A stretch of DNA of 64,000 bases from Prinia subflava. Its lineage: Eukaryota > Chordata > Aves > Passeriformes > Cisticolidae. Position 1 is the first letter of the stretch, and each line of letters opens with the position of its first letter. Positions 56,401 to 64,000 of this stretch are shown piece by piece. Made by a program: the position numbers and the translations under genes. The notes under the pieces are model-generated. The model was given only the letters and a program-made list of their open reading frames with translations. It was not told the DNA's origin and did not search any database. The stretch is from NCBI RefSeq assembly GCF_021018805.1, contig NC_086266.1, forward strand, positions 5,394,001 to 5,458,000, read 5' to 3'.

Positions 56401-58053
56401 TGGCCAAAAGCATCCAGCATCAGGAGAAGGCTCATGCTGCTTGCACCAGGAGAAGAGCTCACACACAGCTCTGTTCACACGGACACAGCTCCTCACCCCA
56501 GCACCTACCGTGAGGAGTAGGGAAGAGGAGATTCACCCTCCACAACTGCAGCCAGGAAAAATGCAGTGAATGAGGAGCAAGATCCTGATATAACTTGCTC
56601 TTTTTCTCCTCTCGCAGGATTCCTCTCCCACTCCATCATGCCCACCCCCCAACCTCCACAGCCACTGCTCCCGGCAAAGCAGGGCTCAGGGTAGGGGCAG
56701 ACTTGGGGCACTGGGCAGAAGAGAGGCTGGGCCAGCTATGGGGTGAACATTCCTGCTCAAGGGTATGTGAATACGAGCTTTAATTGCTCCTCCGTGTGAT
56801 CCTGCAGCTCAGAACTCACGCTCTCGAATTGCAGGGCTCGTGACAATGCACTGCGGGGACTGTGGGGCACAGGAACCGGGACCACCACGGCTCCATCCCC
56901 CTCTCAGCCCTGCAATGCCCCCTGGCACCGGCACGGATCTCCTCCCGGGAGGGTTTGTGCAGGGCACGGCACGGATCTCCTCCCGGGAGGGTTTGTGCAG
57001 GGCACGAGCAGTGGGGCAGCTCTTCCTCCTCGACCCCTGGAAGTCCAGGCCACGCAGGACCATGGCAGGGATGGCCTTTGTGCCCACCCCGGGGTCGGGA
57101 AGCATCGGCAGGGCAGACCATTAGTAGCAGGATTCATGCTCCCTGTCCCTGACTGCATCTGTAATGGGATTTGATCGGCTTTAAGGCGGCTTATTCTGCC
57201 AATTAGCTTCAGCCAGTAAAATCCCTCTTCCCCCAAGCCCTGGGGGTAACAATCTGCTGACAACATGCTCTTTCCCCATCCAGCCATTAAACTCATCAGC
57301 AAGGCTAGGAATTGTAAAAAAAAGAAAAAAGAAAAAAAAAAGAAAAAAAAAAAAAAACAAGGAAAAGGAAAAGGGGAAAAAAAAGGGAAAAGAAACTTGA
57401 AACCCCCTTGTGCGTGGGCCCTTTCATCGCTGTTTACAGAAAAGCGCTACGAACGGCTGGCCCTGGGAAAGCGCTGCCACCTGCCCGGCCCTGCCTCCGC
57501 ACCGGGCTCTGCGACCCGCGGCCAACCTGTGGAGCAGGGCAGGGGCCGCTGCCCTCCGCTGCCCCCTGCGCACCCTGCGGGGCTCCGCGGGCCCGGGGCA
57601 CGGGGTGCAGGGAGGGGGAGGCGAGCTCCTTCCACCCGGCCCGACTGCACATGGAAATGCCCCGGTGATGGATGGAGCTCCCCGGAGCTCCCTCTGGTCC
57701 CGCTCCGGACAGCCCCGGGAGGGCTCGGGATTAGCCGGCGGGTGCTGGCAGGATGGAGAACGGGATGTCCTCTCGGTTTCGGCATGCGGAGGGGGAGCCC
57801 GGGGCGCAGAGGACGAGCAGCGCTCGGTGTTGCCGCGACGGGACCCGCTGGAAGGAACAGCCTGGGGTACGGAGCTGCCCCAAACCCCGCTGGAGCCGAG
57901 CAGAGGCGCTGCCGCTCCAACCCCTGCCCTCCCACTGCCCCGACGTGGGTAAACTGAGGCGGCGAGGGGGCGTCCCGGCCGGCGGGGGGGGACTCACCTG
58001 GCTCGCAGGACCGGCCCGAGGGCCAGGCAGAGCAGCAGCACCGTGCCGGGCAT
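23608..58053 (-). CDS. GABRG4: GABA-A receptor gamma-4 subunit, complete nine-exon gene
   Basis: Ligand-gated chloride channel subunit that would join alpha and beta subunits in pentameric GABA-A receptors of the neuronal membrane. Nine exons (58053-57998, 52943-52795, 52593-52526, 32102-31882, 31499-31417, 29580-29443, 27998-27846, 25193-24991, 23901-23608) join to 1365 bp, giving 454 residues plus a TAG stop. Visible parts: signal peptide (about 1-20), extracellular domain with a Cys-loop (C172-C186, 13 residues between) and N-glycosylation sequons at N34, N111 and N229, then M1 (about 255-278), M2 (about 287-303, 9' leucine L295), M3 (about 314-336), an intracellular loop and M4 (about 432-454). 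Gamma identity rests on the [18 protein letters not shown] pore segment and the FFCCIEDC loop. The loop sequence differs from my memory of gamma-1, -2 and -3, so gamma-4 is the best call; a residual chance of another gamma paralogue remains. No frameshift or premature stop is present. The genomic span includes introns. Confidence 0.9.
23902..24990 (-). other. GABRG4 intron 8 (1.09 kb)
   Basis: GTAGGT...CACAG. No repeat recognised. I found no cassette like the eight-residue insert of the gamma-2 long form; in this gene exon 8 joins exon 9 directly in phase. Confidence 0.88.
24991..25193 (-). CDS. GABRG4: GABRG4 coding exon 8: M2 pore helix and M3
   Basis: 203 bp encoding residues 290-357. It completes M2 ([17 protein letters not shown]295 is the 9' gate leucine and S301 the 15' residue tied to modulator action in other subunits), the M2-M3 loop ([13 protein letters not shown]), M3 (about 314-336) and the first part of the cytoplasmic loop, including a basic stretch HSHRKARL. 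The acceptor is CTTAG. The donor was set at CTG|GTAGGT because this gives phase 0, matching exon 9; a second GT lies 4 bp further on and would shift the frame. Confidence 0.93.
25194..27845 (-). other. GABRG4 intron 7 (2.65 kb)
   Basis: GTAAGA...CTTAG. About 0.9 kb is a decayed CR1 reverse-transcriptase region in the same orientation as the gene. A short CTCCT-type pentamer run lies near 27058-27080. The rest is unrecognised. Confidence 0.88.
25425..26345 (-). mobile_element. CR1 internal (reverse transcriptase) fragment in intron 7
   Basis: Antisense reading shows CR1 ORF2 landmarks such as GGTTGGTCATGCAGG, ACAGGTCTGTGGTTCC, ATGGAGAGTGGCTTGG, AGTCCCACAGACTTATGGAT and GACTGAGGCAAAAAAAGTAC. 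Frames are broken, so it cannot code for a working enzyme. Limits are approximate. Confidence 0.72.
27846..27998 (-). CDS. GABRG4: GABRG4 coding exon 7: pre-M1, M1 and M1-M2 linker
   Basis: 153 bp, the expected family size, with a CCTAG acceptor and GTAAGA donor. Encodes residues 239-289: [19 protein letters not shown], then M1 ([20 protein letters not shown], about 255-278) with its conserved proline, and the intracellular end of M2 (PARTSL). The R286-T287-S288 stretch holds pore positions 0' to 2'; the serine at 2' is the usual gamma residue. Confidence 0.95.
27999..29442 (-). other. GABRG4 intron 6 (1.44 kb)
   Basis: GTGAGG...CCTAG. Contains a degenerate short-period repeat (28156-28320); nothing else recognised. 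Confidence 0.88.
28156..28320 (+). repeat. Degenerate GTGGCT repeat, period 16-24 bp
   Basis: GTGGCT-like or GTGACT-like words recur near 28157, 28178, 28194, 28210, 28230, 28249 and 28273. Looks like an old, decayed minisatellite in intron 6. Confidence 0.55.
29443..29580 (-). CDS. GABRG4: GABRG4 coding exon 6: distal extracellular domain
   Basis: 138 bp, the expected family size, with a CCCAG acceptor and a GTGAGG donor. Encodes residues 193-238: [19 protein letters not shown], the [10 protein letters not shown] strand and the sequon N229-T-S. This covers the outer beta strands leading to loop C and M1. An LTR-like repeat begins about 75 bp upstream of the acceptor. Confidence 0.93.
29655..29935 (+). 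mobile_element. Possible solo LTR in intron 5
   Basis: Begins near TGTTGTTTATTG and carries GCAATATGCTG and a late GCAATAAAG hexamer followed by about 60 bp, a layout like avian ERVK-type LTRs. Recognition is from general resemblance only; there is no second copy here to align and the ends are approximate. Confidence 0.4.
30188..30400 (+). mobile_element. CR1 3' fragment in intron 5
   Basis: GGAAAAATTTCTTAGAGGGT, a GAGCAATGGAACG...CCCAGGGAGGTTGTGGAG segment, then TAGATGATCTCCAAGGGCC and the ending TGTTCTGTGATTCTGTGA. Opposite in direction to the host gene. Confidence 0.85.
31417..31499 (-). CDS. GABRG4: GABRG4 coding exon 5: Cys-loop
   Basis: 83 bp, the expected family size, flanked by a CTCAG acceptor and GTGAGT donor. 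Encodes residues 165-192: [18 protein letters not shown] and [11 protein letters not shown]172 and C186 form the disulfide loop that defines the superfamily and that couples agonist binding to gating. The split codon at the 3' end becomes Tyr when joined to exon 6. Confidence 0.94.
31500..31881 (-). other. GABRG4 intron 4 (382 bp)
   Basis: Donor GTACAC (weak), acceptor CTCAG. No repeat or other feature seen inside. Confidence 0.9.
31882..32102 (-). CDS. GABRG4: GABRG4 coding exon 4: ligand-interface core
   Basis: 221 bp, the invariant size of GABA-A exon 4. It opens [17 protein letters not shown] and holds the sequon N111-S-T, the [11 protein letters not shown] loop and [14 protein letters not shown]98, A100 and T102 align with gamma-2 Phe77, Ala79 and Thr81 of the benzodiazepine site; L151 aligns with gamma-2 Met130. 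The acceptor is CCCAG. The donor reads GTACAC, which is weak beyond the GT, although the exon end (CTCAG) matches the consensus. An LTR-like element in the same orientation ends about 87 bp upstream of the acceptor. Confidence 0.93.
32189..32400 (-). mobile_element. LTR-like repeat (family B) upstream of exon 4
   Basis: Reads TGTGAAAAG...TTATTTCA on the minus strand, with a TATAAAAAGG box (32267-32258) and an AATAAA (32246-32241) soon after, the compact promoter/poly(A) arrangement of some avian LTRs. It has the same orientation as GABRG4 and stops 87 bp before the exon 4 acceptor. A second, diverged copy is at 2847-3045. Confidence 0.62.
37951..38042 (+). repeat. 22-bp minisatellite, four units
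   Basis: CAGCAGAGGGGACAGGTGCC plus AA repeats at 37951, 37973, 37995 and 38017 with a single base change in the fourth, then a partial unit. The near-identity suggests recent or ongoing copy-number change. Confidence 0.95.
41762..42201 (+). mobile_element. Solo LTR, full-length copy (family A)
   Basis: 440 bp with TGATGC...GCATCA ends, in intron 3, antisense to the gene. Shares with the 2.4-kb copy the block GTAGCCCTGGCCAGGC and the 3' block TCTGTCCAGTCTCTG. The AATAAA of the other copy reads AATCAA here. No flanking coding region or obvious target-site duplication. Confidence 0.75.
43545..44040 (+). mobile_element. Retroviral-type LTR in intron 3
   Basis: Sequence with GGCAAGATGGAGGAATT, GATTGGTTTAGAGTAGAAAT, TTTTGTAAATAAAAAG and, late, GAAGAATAAACAACCTTGG resembles LTRs common in songbird genomes. 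Ends are approximate and no gag, pol or env frame is present. The rest of the retroelement island follows. Confidence 0.55.
44075..44191 (+). other. Tandem array of four stem-loops
   Basis: Hairpins at 44075-44098 (stem CCTCTGGG/CCCAGAGG, loop AACAGCAA), 44102-44127 (CTCCCAGGG/CCTTGGGAG with one G-T wobble, loop AACAGCAA), 44139-44162 (CCTTGGGG/CCCCAAGG, loop AACACCAA) and 44167-44191 (TCTCAGGG/CCCTGAGA, loop AAACAATAA). Stems are 8-9 bp and differ from each other, each loop is 8-9 nt, and each stem closes on the loop with GGG/CCC. The array lies just after the LTR, where a retroviral leader would be. Confidence 0.85.
44353..44460 (+). repeat. Poly(A) signal followed by A-rich tail
   Basis: TTAATAAAGAATAAAAATTG is followed within about 20 bp by about 80 bp of A with scattered C (AAAACAAAAC-like). 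This looks like the reverse-transcribed end of a polyadenylated RNA, with a tail grown by slippage. Confidence 0.6.
44470..44930 (-). mobile_element. Unclassified AT-rich element, probably LTR-derived
   Basis: Its base composition differs sharply from the flanks. On the minus strand it has a 68-codon open frame (44797-44591) and CTATAAGTCGG, with a TTTTATTATCGG end adjoining the A-rich tail. It resembles a decayed retroelement end, but I cannot assign a family and no protein domain is recognisable. Confidence 0.35.
46941..47091 (+). repeat. 70-bp tandem duplication
   Basis: CTCAGCCACGGGGTG begins units at 46941 and 47011, and a third starts at 47081 but diverges after about 8-10 bp. The two full units differ at roughly 7 of 70 positions. 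Non-coding, intron 3. Confidence 0.92.
52526..52593 (-). CDS. GABRG4: GABRG4 coding exon 3: first beta strand
   Basis: 68 bp, the canonical size of the third GABA-A exon, with a TCCAG acceptor and GTGAG donor. Encodes residues 69-91: the [19 protein letters not shown] strand. I78 aligns with Met57 of mature gamma-2 and Y79 with Tyr58, positions that line the benzodiazepine pocket at the alpha/gamma interface. Only a 201-bp intron separates this exon from exon 2. Confidence 0.92.
52594..52794 (-). other. GABRG4 intron 2 (201 bp)
   Basis: GTAAGT...TCCAG. Short intron with nothing recognisable inside. Confidence 0.9.
52795..52943 (-). CDS. GABRG4: GABRG4 coding exon 2: N-terminal extracellular segment
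   Basis: 149 bp between a CTGCAG acceptor and a GTAAGT donor, encoding residues 19-68 with one base left over. It carries an acidic, tyrosine-rich start ([11 protein letters not shown]), the sequon N34-K-T, and the ILNSLL...[10 protein letters not shown] segment that opens the pentameric-channel fold. In this family the segment is an N-terminal helix and linker facing the synaptic cleft. The acidic DYDY stretch before the helix is variable among gamma subunits. Confidence 0.92.
54090..54590. promoter_or_regulatory. CpG-rich block within intron 1
   Basis: About 500 bp with CpG density far above the surrounding intron, including a core of alternating CG/GC runs near 54195-54265 and an embedded less GC-rich stretch (54262-54350) that looks like unique, possibly constrained sequence. 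It may be a second promoter, an enhancer or an orphan CpG island. No recognisable alternative first exon was identified. Confidence 0.5.
56931..57006 (+). repeat. Perfect 38-bp tandem duplication
   Basis: GCACGGATCTCCTCCCGGGA begins identical units at 56931 and 56969. Each contains the palindrome CCCGGG. It lies in intron 1, about 0.4 kb from the edge of the CpG island. Confidence 0.97.
57317..57395 (+). repeat. A-rich tract with scattered G
   Basis: About 80 bp of A-runs broken by single G or GG, immediately left of the promoter CpG island. On the coding strand it is a T/C-rich polypyrimidine tract in intron 1. Confidence 0.85.
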
Positions 58054-58430
58054 CTCTGCGAGGCGAGGGCTGCCCCGGGGGGCGGCGGCGGCCGTGCTCC
58101 CGCCCGGCGGGGCTCAGCGCGGGGCCGGGCCGGGGGCGGCTCCGGGGCCCCCCCGCCGCCCGCTGCGCCGCGCTCCGGCCCCGCCGCCGCCCGCGCGGGC
58201 CCGCGCTCCGCGCCGCCCGCCGCGCTCCGCAAAGTTGGGCATCTCTTCTCCGGTCCGCGGCGGGCGGGGAGGGGCCGGCAGCCGCTCCTGCCTCCCCGCG
58301 CAGGGGCCGGCCTCCCCCGCAGCCCCGGGGCTCAGCGCCGGCGGAGGGGCGCGCCGAGAGGCACCCGCGCATCTGCCGGAGCCGCGCTGCCGGGGAGCGA
58401 GCATCGTCAGCTGGTGCGAGGAGCTCTCGC
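57430..58430 (-). promoter_or_regulatory. CpG island at the GABRG4 5' end
   Basis: About 1 kb of very GC-rich sequence with dense CpG, spanning coding exon 1 and up to 370 bp upstream of the ATG. No convincing TATA box is visible near the start, consistent with a CpG-island promoter with dispersed start sites. The long open frames here on both strands are products of GC-rich composition, not genes. Confidence 0.75.
57998..58053 (-). CDS. GABRG4: GABRG4 coding exon 1: start codon and signal peptide
   Basis: Encodes residues 1-18 plus two bases of codon 19. The peptide [18 protein letters not shown] is a short hydrophobic stretch typical of a signal peptide. The ATG (58053-58051) has a purine (G) at -3. 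The exon ends CCAG before a GTGAGT donor. This start was chosen because the two leftover bases plus the first base of exon 2 form an Arg codon and keep frame with the recognised mature N-terminus; no other nearby ATG does so with a leader-like peptide. The exon sits in a CpG island, and the 5' untranslated region must extend to the right of 58053 by an unknown amount. Confidence 0.82.
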
Positions 58431-58453
58431 TCCCCCTCTGCGTAACAAGGCGT

Positions 58454-61400
58454 TTGATTCCTCTTAATGCTCGCCCTTTTTTTTTCCTTTCTTTTTTTTT
58501 TTTTTCTTCCCTCTCTTCCCATGTACAACAGTTGGGGTGTTTGTCTAAAAAAAGAAAGAGTGGGTAATTATTGCTAAATTACGCGAGGCGTCAGGCCCCG
58601 CCGGGCTGAGCTGCCGGCGAGATGCAGCAGCGGGAGAGGGTCCTTTCCCACCTGTTGGGGCTGCTGCCCCGCAGAAACAGGCGGGAGGGGGTGTGGGGAG
58701 GAGCTGTGGGGCAGCCGGGGGCCGCGGGTGGGCTGCGGGCTCCCCGCCTGTGCCTCTTTGCCTTCAGGATTTGCCAAGCTGCTCTCGGGCATTTCTTCTC
58801 TCTGGCAAAGAGATTCCTTCCTGGGGGGCTTTGGGTGAGAGCTGCGCAGAACAAACTTCGTTAGCCCTACACGAGGTGCCGATAATTGTCCTTCTGGTTT
58901 AGTTCCAGGCTGAGGGGCAGGAGCTGGTCCCCAGGCCGGGTCCTGCATCTCCCGGAGCTCCGGTAATTCTGCTGGCAAATCCAGCTCCCCTGGACAGGGG
59001 TGGGACCATCCCTTTTATTGAGAGCTGCTCTCTCCTCTCACTCCTGGGCCTGTCACAGCCTTCCCCACCCCAGCAGGGGCAAATCCCTCCTCTGCTCTGC
59101 CCCTGCAGCGCTCTGGTGCTGCTGCCTCGTTTGTTCATGGCAGGGAGATTCCCGTTCCCGGTGCCTCAGCCAGGACCAGCCTCGGGGGCCAGGGGAGGCC
59201 ACCAGAGCACCAGCAACACACCCGGGTGGTGTTTTGAGGCTCTCTCCCTTTGCTGATGGCTGCAATAATCACCTCAAGCCCCAAAGCCACAAGAGGCAGC
59301 CGCAGGCATCAGGGCTGTGAGATGGCTTTTCCCTGGAACGAAGCAGCTACAGATGATGCTGCCTTTACTTCATGCAAAGAAGCCAGCTCTGGATGGCAGA
59401 GTGTACAGGAAGCACATGTCAAAAGAGTAAATAATGAATATCAAAGCAGCAGTGAAGGTGGAAAGAGCTCTTTAAGCTTCAAAGCAAGCCACTGGATTGT
59501 TCCAGAAGTTCTTCAGGGATCCAGGTGAAGCTGAAGTTGGGAAAGGTGCAGGAATAGCTGCAGGCAAGATGTAGCTGTCAAGGATTCTGGTCATGAGCAC
59601 ACCACAGAAAATCCAGGGGTTCATACATGTGCTTTCAGCTCCCCCTCAAGACGCAGGATGTGAAGTGGTATGTGGGGAAATTCACAGGGCTGATTCCTTC
59701 TGACTGCCCCATTCTGCTGCTTGAGAACCGGGAGATCTGGGGAGGGCTGTGCTGGGAGCAGTGCAGATGGGCTGGGAAATGTTAGGGAATCACAGCATCC
59801 CTCACGATGCTGTTCTGGGGACACCTCCCAGGCAGTTTTATGCACCAGGAGCTTCCAAGCAGTTCTCCTCTCTGGTCTTCTTCATTTACAGGGGTTTCAT
59901 TTTGTGACTGGTGCTGAGTCTTTTCCTGGAACCAAGGATAAGAATGAAGCCTGTTGATGCTGTTGGAGAACAAGGGCACTGCTTTTCAAGCAAACACCTT
60001 TTTTATCAGCAGCACAGGCTCAGCTGGGGACAAATCCATTTCAAATTCACAGTGAATGGTTCTGACCAGGAAAACTATCCTCAGTTCAAATGCTGAGAAG
60101 GACAAAATGTCCTGCTCTTATGTTTTGGGAGGGAGCAGGCCCTATTTTCCACTTTGAAGAGACATTTGTTTTGAGGTCTACTGTCATGAGATCCGAAACT
60201 TAAACAGGAGATGCAATGTTTTATTCAAGATGTTTTTTATCCCTTCTGGTATTGCAGTTTAACCGGCAAACTAATAAAACCTATTATTTACAGAGTCCTC
60301 ATGAGCCCAGAGCCTGGGGGGCCAAGCTGCCACAGCAAATGAGGGTCTGGTTGTGCAGTCCTCACTGCAGGATTTAGCCTGGGAGACAACGAGACAACTC
60401 CAGCCCTGTGCAAGGATCCCAAACCTTGCAAGGATGGCAGTGCTCTCAGAGGGATCAGCCTGGGCACATCTGCAGCCCTTTCCAAACCCCTCTGTGCTCT
60501 CTCAGAGCCCCTTTTTGGGGTGTGTGCCTGCTCCTGTGCTGGGGCTGTGCTTGGGGCTCAGGCTGGAGCAGCAGGGGAAGGCAGGAGGCAAAGCTCTGCT
60601 GCCTCGTGCCCATGCAAAGGGCTGGCCACTGCTCACCTCAGGAGACTGCTCTTCTTCGGGCTACATCAGAGGAAAAGTGGGGAAAAGTGTTATCCCAGGG
60701 TGTTCAGGAGCTCATTTCTGAGAGAGCTCGGGCTCTTGGCATTTGCACGAGCTCCCTCAGGCAGATCTGCCTCTCTCAAGGGTGGAGGAGCACCTGCAGC
60801 AGGACTGGAGGACCCGTGGATGCCACAGGGCTCTGCAGGACCGGGTCAGGTTTGAGAGCACTGCTGGCAGGGCTGGGCACTCCAGGACAAGGAGCTGCCA
60901 GGGCGTTGGCAGGCAGCAGTGCCAGGGCCATGCAGCAGACTGCTCTGAAGGGCTGCATGGAGGTGAACTCGCCTTCCCCTCCCTCCTCCCTCGCTCTGCA
61001 CGTCATATGGCTGAGGACAGAGCACAGTTAGAGCCGCTGTCCTTGGTGCTCCCTGTCCTCTTGGCAATGAACTGCTCCTTGAGCTGTCACCGAGCCAGAG
61101 CATCCCCTGGGTCAGGCCAGGCCCTCTCCCCATGGCCGGGGTGCTCTGGCAGAGGGCAGGGGCTGCTCACTGTCCTGCACTCTGACACCCCTGGGTGAGA
61201 GGGGAAGGACAGCTGAGGAGAGGCTGCTTACAGGGCCCCTCTGCAAAACTTGGAGGATGAAAAGCCCTGCAATAAGGCTCGAGCCTGTCCTCTGACTTGG
61301 GGCATGTCCTGCGCAGTGGAAACATTTGTTTAATCTACCAGGGCATTTGTTCAACATAACCCAGGTTTTGTCTTTTCCAGGCTCGCCAGGCACAGCAGCA

Positions 61401-64000
61401 GATGCTGTATCTGGGCTCACATGACATCAGGAACAGCTTCAGCCGGGCTCTGCCTCCCCACCTTTACGGACAGCAATGATAGATGAAGCAGACAGGGCAC
61501 AGTTTGGTTTTTAGGTGCTGGAGTGAACTTGCAGTGCTGACAGATTAAAAAAAATGTGTTTGGAGCCTGAACAAATGTGACGTGAAAATTTTCCAAGGAG
61601 AGTGAAGGGTGTGGGAGGACAGCCCAGGCCGTGGCAGGAGCTGGTGCAAGCTGTCCCGGGGGTGACGAGAGCGCTGACGGGAGCGAGAACTTTACCTTCA
61701 TCCTCTGCTGCTGTGCCAGGCCTGAAGGAGTCTCTACTTTCCTTCCATTGCAGGCAGCCCCTCTTCAAAATTAGTTTCTTAGTGCAAAGAGATCACCAAA
61801 TGCTAGGTGATCTGATGCTGTGTGTCAGAAGAGCTCTTGCTGTCACCCTGGGGATGGGAAAGGTGCCATTTCCTGAGCTTTTATGGATCTGCTTTTCTGA
61901 AACCCTCCCCAAACCCAGGGCTTAACGTGTTACAGTTCTCCTAAGGATTGAAATGCAAAAAGAGAAAATGTACATGGGAAAGATTGGGAAGTGGAAGAGA
62001 ACTGGCAGCATTTGAAAAAAAAAAAGGGAAAATCTCAACAAACTGAGTACCGAGTGTTTCAGTGCTTTTTTCAAGTGGAATTTGCAGCTATGCCCTCCGT
62101 ACATCTGATGTGATACGTCCAGCACAGGACCATGAGCTGGTAGTTTAGACCCCAGAATAACTCCCATCCTTATTTCAAATACTGTGCAACTGCTGACACA
62201 AACTTTGGGGACGTGCAGCTGCAGGAACAGGAACAGCTGCATCTCCTCACTGTAGAAACGTGGCTGCTTCTGGATGGAGGTGCACGACTCCTTGTCACCC
62301 CCTGCCACAGGGGTTCAGGGAAGGGGAAAAGCAGCCAGGAAGGTCAGGGATCCAACACAAACTCTCATTGAGATGCAAACTGTGTTTGGCACAGTGATTC
62401 CTGCCAGGGTTGCTCAACAGCTGGGAAAAACTTGGGGCTCTCCAGAGGACAGGCTGGGATTCAGAGCAGAACCAGCACGTGGGAGGTGGTGCTGACCATC
62501 AAAGCCCCGTGGCCAGCGGTGACTCTGCCTGGCCCTTCCCCTGCTGCAGCCCCGAGGGCACAGCTGAGGCCACACCAGCACCTGCTGAGCCCCAAGGATT
62601 TAAGAAAAGGAGAGAGGGAGGCACAGTTGCCTTTTATTGTTGATACCTGCATGCATTTCTGCCCAGGGGTGTGGGGATTTCAATGCCTCCTCTCTACACC
62701 GGCTCAGGAATGTTTGTACACCAGTAAATAATGGGAACTGCTCATCTGTGTCCGAGTGTGGATGTTCAATTACAGCCCTCCCCTGCCGCCCAGCCCTGCC
62801 CTGCTCTCCTCTCGCCCCGGGTTCGCTGCCAGTTTGACATTTTGTCAGCCCGAGGATAATGCAGGGCTGTTGACAAGCGGAGAAAACAGGGAAAGGAGCT
62901 TTTCTCCCCAAGCTGAGGCAGAGCACAGGCCCTCCTGCAGCAGGTGCTGCCTGATCTGGGGTCCCAGGAGCTGCTCTGTGATGGGGCTGACTCTGAAGCT
63001 CAGTGACAGCTGCCTGCAGCAAGCCCATTCTTTCACGCCTCTTTCCTTCCTGGGAGTTCTTAGACATCTTCCAGGCCTCTTGAACTTCTTCCTGCATGAA
63101 GCTCCAGCATCTCCTGTGCAAAAGAGGGAAGCGCCCTTCTCTCTCAAATGCCTGAACTCGAGGGACACATTTTGGAGGGGCTGTTTTTCGTTGTCTTTAA
63201 GGGAAGCAGTGCTTGGCATTGTGGCACTGTGGCCCTGAGTGCCACCCCAACAGCAAGAGCTCAGCAGGGAGGTGACCAGCTGAGAACAGGCTTGGCAGAC
63301 CCAGAGGCACTTTTCCAGCCAGCAGTGCCTGCTCCTTCCCTGGAGCAGCTTGGCAGGTCCTCCTGCACCCCTGCCCCAAAGCATCACTCATGCAGGGAGA
63401 AGGGAGCATGTGCTGCGCTGCTGTTATCCACTCCCAGATGGAGGAATCAATGGGACTGCCTCTCCTTCCATGCCCTCTTGGCCCAGGTGGGACACAGCAG
63501 CACAGCTGAACCTCACAGCAGCCCTGAGAGCCCCCCAAGGTCCTGCCATCAGCTTGTTGTCCCTGGGCAAAGCCTCTCCCCAGCCCAGACCCCACTGCCC
63601 TTTGCACCCTTTCCCCCAGCACTGCACCCTGGTGCTCCTCAGCTCGCAGGAATCCATGGAGAAATGCCAGCAGTGCTCTGTTCCTCAGCTCCAGGATGCC
63701 CCGTGGAACACTGACCTAGATCAGCCCTGTGCTGCTCAGGGCTGTGCTGCTGTGGCTGCTGGGCAGGGTGAGCCTCACCCCGGTACCCCCGCTCCAGGAC
63801 TTTCCTCTCCAAATCCAAACCCAGAGCCTGTCCACCCACAGCCAGCGCTGCCGTGTCCAGCACCCTCCTCCCCTCTCCCCTGTGGTTCCCCCTCCATCCC
63901 AGCCCCTCTGCTGGCTGCAATCAGCTCAAGTGCAGAGGAGCAGGCACTGCGAGCTGCCCTGCAGCTCCTGCGCGCCCTGAGCCACCGGAGCAGAAACGCC
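58454..64000. other. Upstream intergenic region, nothing recognised
   Basis: Starts with a T-rich tract (58477-58506) at the island edge, then GC-moderate unique sequence. No exon of a neighbouring GABA-A gene (the expected alpha-3) is recognisable in any frame. Confidence 0.6.

Larger units (their letters stand above)
52944..57997 (-). other. GABRG4 intron 1 (5.05 kb)
   Basis: GTGAGT...CTGCAG. Holds the intronic CpG block, a perfect 38-bp tandem duplication (56931-57006), a short interrupted AC run (about 55026-55048), an A-rich tract (57317-57395), and otherwise unique GC-moderate sequence in which I recognise no gene or repeat. Confidence 0.85.

Noticed and set aside
23902..57997. Intronic microRNAs like miR-224/452 of mammalian GABRE
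   Set aside because: Looked for the remembered miR-224 mature sequence on both strands of the introns by eye and did not see it.
57447..58528. Long minus-strand open frames (261 and 265 codons) over exon 1
   Set aside because: They lie in a CpG island, are rich in Ala/Gly/Pro/Arg, read exon 1 in the wrong frame and match no family.
57265..58567. Plus-strand open frames of 170-230 codons in the same island
   Set aside because: Composition artefacts of the GC-rich island and of the adjacent A-rich tract; no domain seen.

Overview
The window is vertebrate nuclear DNA, almost certainly from a bird and probably a songbird. The evidence is a gene with small exons and multi-kilobase introns, several fragments of CR1 non-LTR retrotransposons in both orientations, solo LTR-like elements of types I associate with passerine genomes, and no mammalian-type SINEs. 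The species cannot be named from the sequence. I recognise no bacterial or phage genes, CRISPR array, rRNA or tRNA gene.

One protein-coding gene can be supported. It is a complete nine-exon gamma-type GABA-A receptor subunit on the minus strand, running from an ATG at 58053 down to a stop at 23608. All eight introns are GT-AG, every exon phase joins correctly, and the exon sizes (56, 149, 68, 221, 83, 138, 153, 203 and 294 bp of coding sequence) include the 68/221/83/138/153 series typical of this family. The joined frame is 454 residues. The M3-M4 loop fits the avian gamma-4 subunit (GABRG4, counterpart of mammalian GABRE) better than gamma-1, -2 or -3. Exon 1 lies in a strong CpG island (about 57.4-58.4 kb). 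A second, smaller CpG-rich block lies in intron 1 (54.1-54.6 kb).

Layout: 1-23.2 kb lies beyond the 3' end of the gene and holds repeats (LTR-like pieces at 2.4-3.0 kb, an A/C-rich satellite at 3.35-3.6 kb, CR1 pieces at 4.9, 10.5, 16.0 and 19.6-20.1 kb), a 104-bp near-identical duplication (15.0 and 17.4 kb) and an AT-rich block with a repeated homeodomain-type motif (21.6 kb). From 23.2 to 58.4 kb is the gene. Its 20.4-kb intron 3 holds most of the space, with LTRs, a 22-bp minisatellite and a composite retroelement island at 43.5-44.9 kb. From 58.4 to 64 kb is non-coding sequence upstream of the gene. By synteny with known clusters (GABRE-GABRA3-GABRQ in human; gamma4-alpha3-beta4 in birds), the alpha-3 gene is expected beyond the right edge, but no exon of it is visible.

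No previously undescribed gene system was found. The most unusual signal is four consecutive stem-loops at 44075-44191, inside the retroelement island. Their stems differ in sequence but stay paired, while their loops are nearly constant.
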